Of a DNA stretch of 64,000 nt, positions 63,485 through 64,000 are shown one piece after another. The number at the start of each line of letters is the position of its first letter. Within the stretch, counting starts at the first letter, position 1. The translations under genes and the position numbers were made by a program. Source of the DNA: Saccharopolyspora sp. SCSIO 74807 (GTDB lineage Bacteria > Actinomycetota > Actinomycetes > Mycobacteriales > Pseudonocardiaceae); assembly GCF_037023755.1 (NCBI RefSeq), contig NZ_CP146100.1, forward strand, positions 932,501-996,500, in the 5' to 3' direction. The notes beneath the pieces were generated by a model. The model did not search any database, had not been told where the DNA came from, and was given only the letters and a program-made list of their open reading frames with translations.

Positions 63485-63982
63485 ATGTCCAGCAAAGAGA
63501 AGTTGGCGTTTGTCGTTCAGATCGAAGAGCGCTACGACATACGGCGGGTTGTCGCAAAGGTGTGCCGGGTGACGACGTCCGGCGAGTTGCGGCGTCCCTC
63601 GTTCGGTAGTGGCGATATGGGCGCGCACCTTGCGGATTTCGAGGTGTCCGCCTACCTCGATCGCGACAACGAGCGCGCCTGGTGCCCCGGGCACTACTTC
63701 GACCCGTTCCGGGTTGATCTGGACTAGGCGGAATCCATCGTCAAGGTTCTCCGCAAGCTCCAGAAGGGCATGGACAAAGCCACTCGGGAGCACGGCTACC
63801 TTGCCGCGGACGACTTCGCCGGCTACCTGTTCCGCATCGCGGCGATCCTGGGAGTCCGGATCTACTACGTCCGCAACTCCGACCGCGGCCGGGAGATGAC
63901 CGGCGAGACCTTCCGCCACGCAGACGCGGCCAGCGTCCAAGTGTGGATCGGGAGAAATAGTTGTGCAAGCCGCGTGAGGTGA
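63485..63982 (+). pseudogene. Unknown small protein gene split by an in-frame TAG
   Basis: ATG with GGGGAGG upstream; 80 codons (KEKLAFVVQIEERYDIRRVV ... GHYFDPFRVDLD) end at TAG 63725-63727, and the same frame continues AESIVKVLRKLQKGMDKATR EHGYLAADDFAGYLF to 63982. Composition does not change at the stop. A GAG-to-TAG change would explain it (DLDEAES). Either a nonsense mutation, a readthrough protein, or coincidence. Confidence 0.6.
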
Positions 63983-63986
63983 GGTC

Positions 63987-64000
63987 ATGAGCGGGAACAT
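63987..64000 (+). CDS. Start of a further gene at the right edge
   Basis: ATGAGCGGGAACAT with AGGTGAGG just upstream; only four codons and part of a fifth in the window. Confidence 0.4.

Overview
High-GC DNA with GTG starts, stop/start overlaps of the ATGA and GTGA type, a DUF397/Scr1-type regulator pair, two DUF305 lipoproteins, a CsoR, a LysM-BTAD protein and an MAB_1171c-type membrane protein points to an actinomycete, most likely Pseudonocardiaceae (Saccharopolyspora/Amycolatopsis-like; inferred). The genus cannot be fixed from this window.

Layout. (1) 1-4.8 kb, minus strand: a reduced complex-I-like operon, nuoA, a NuoB/NuoD-like fusion, nuoH, nuoJ, nuoK, nuoL (running off the left end), with no nuoC, E, F, G or I. 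(2) 5.0-10.9 kb: copper/thiol block with DUF305 lipoprotein, CsoR, CopZ-like chaperone, CopA ATPase, small membrane protein, a second DUF305 lipoprotein with a structured leader, then a MerR regulator and a thioredoxin-like protein with a textbook MerR promoter. (3) 11.3-11.75 kb: IS30 and IS256 remnants. (4) 11.9-13.96 kb: BlaI/M56 peptidase module with a frameshifted membrane gene and a BlaI box. (5) 14.4-23.1 kb: sulfane-sulfur/persulfide island: DsrE-like protein, two TauE permeases, two beta-lactamase-fold dioxygenase/rhodanese fusions, two rhodaneses, a CstR-type repressor and several ATACCCC/GGGGTAT boxes. (6) 23.2-28.8 kb: mobile-element scar tissue (IS5, IS3 and IS21 remnants, two truncated host genes) around a DUF574 methyltransferase and a YggT protein. 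(7) 28.8-33.6 kb: XRE-DUF5753/DUF397 pair with a palindromic operator, then small unknown genes. (8) 33.6-44.3 kb: HAD, Nudix, methyltransferase and RapZ-C-like genes facing a tightly coupled minus-strand operon (radical SAM, MazG-like, kinase-like, HPr-kinase-like, nucleotidyltransferase, Nudix, UDP-GlcNAc 2-epimerase) with its own XRE-TPR regulator and a divergent HAD phosphatase. This is the best candidate for an undescribed pathway. (9) 44.4-48.3 kb: hypothetical gene, amidohydrolase, ImmA/IrrE protease, MAB_1171c-like membrane protein, XRE regulator. (10) 48.6-60.4 kb: one long plus-strand Tad/Flp-pilus-like operon headed by a GGDEF protein and closed by a LysM-BTAD protein and an intrinsic terminator. 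(11) 60.4-64.0 kb: lower-GC, plasmid/phage-like region with a 12-bp tandem repeat, nested inverted repeats and small unknown genes, one interrupted by an in-frame TAG.

How it fits together: blocks 2 and 5 are parallel stress modules built on paralogous repressors (copper CsoR with C35-H60-C64; CstR with C35-G60-C64) and look-alike operators. Block 10 couples a possible c-di-GMP enzyme with secretion of pilin-like proteins. Functions are inferred from motifs and gene order; no database search was possible.
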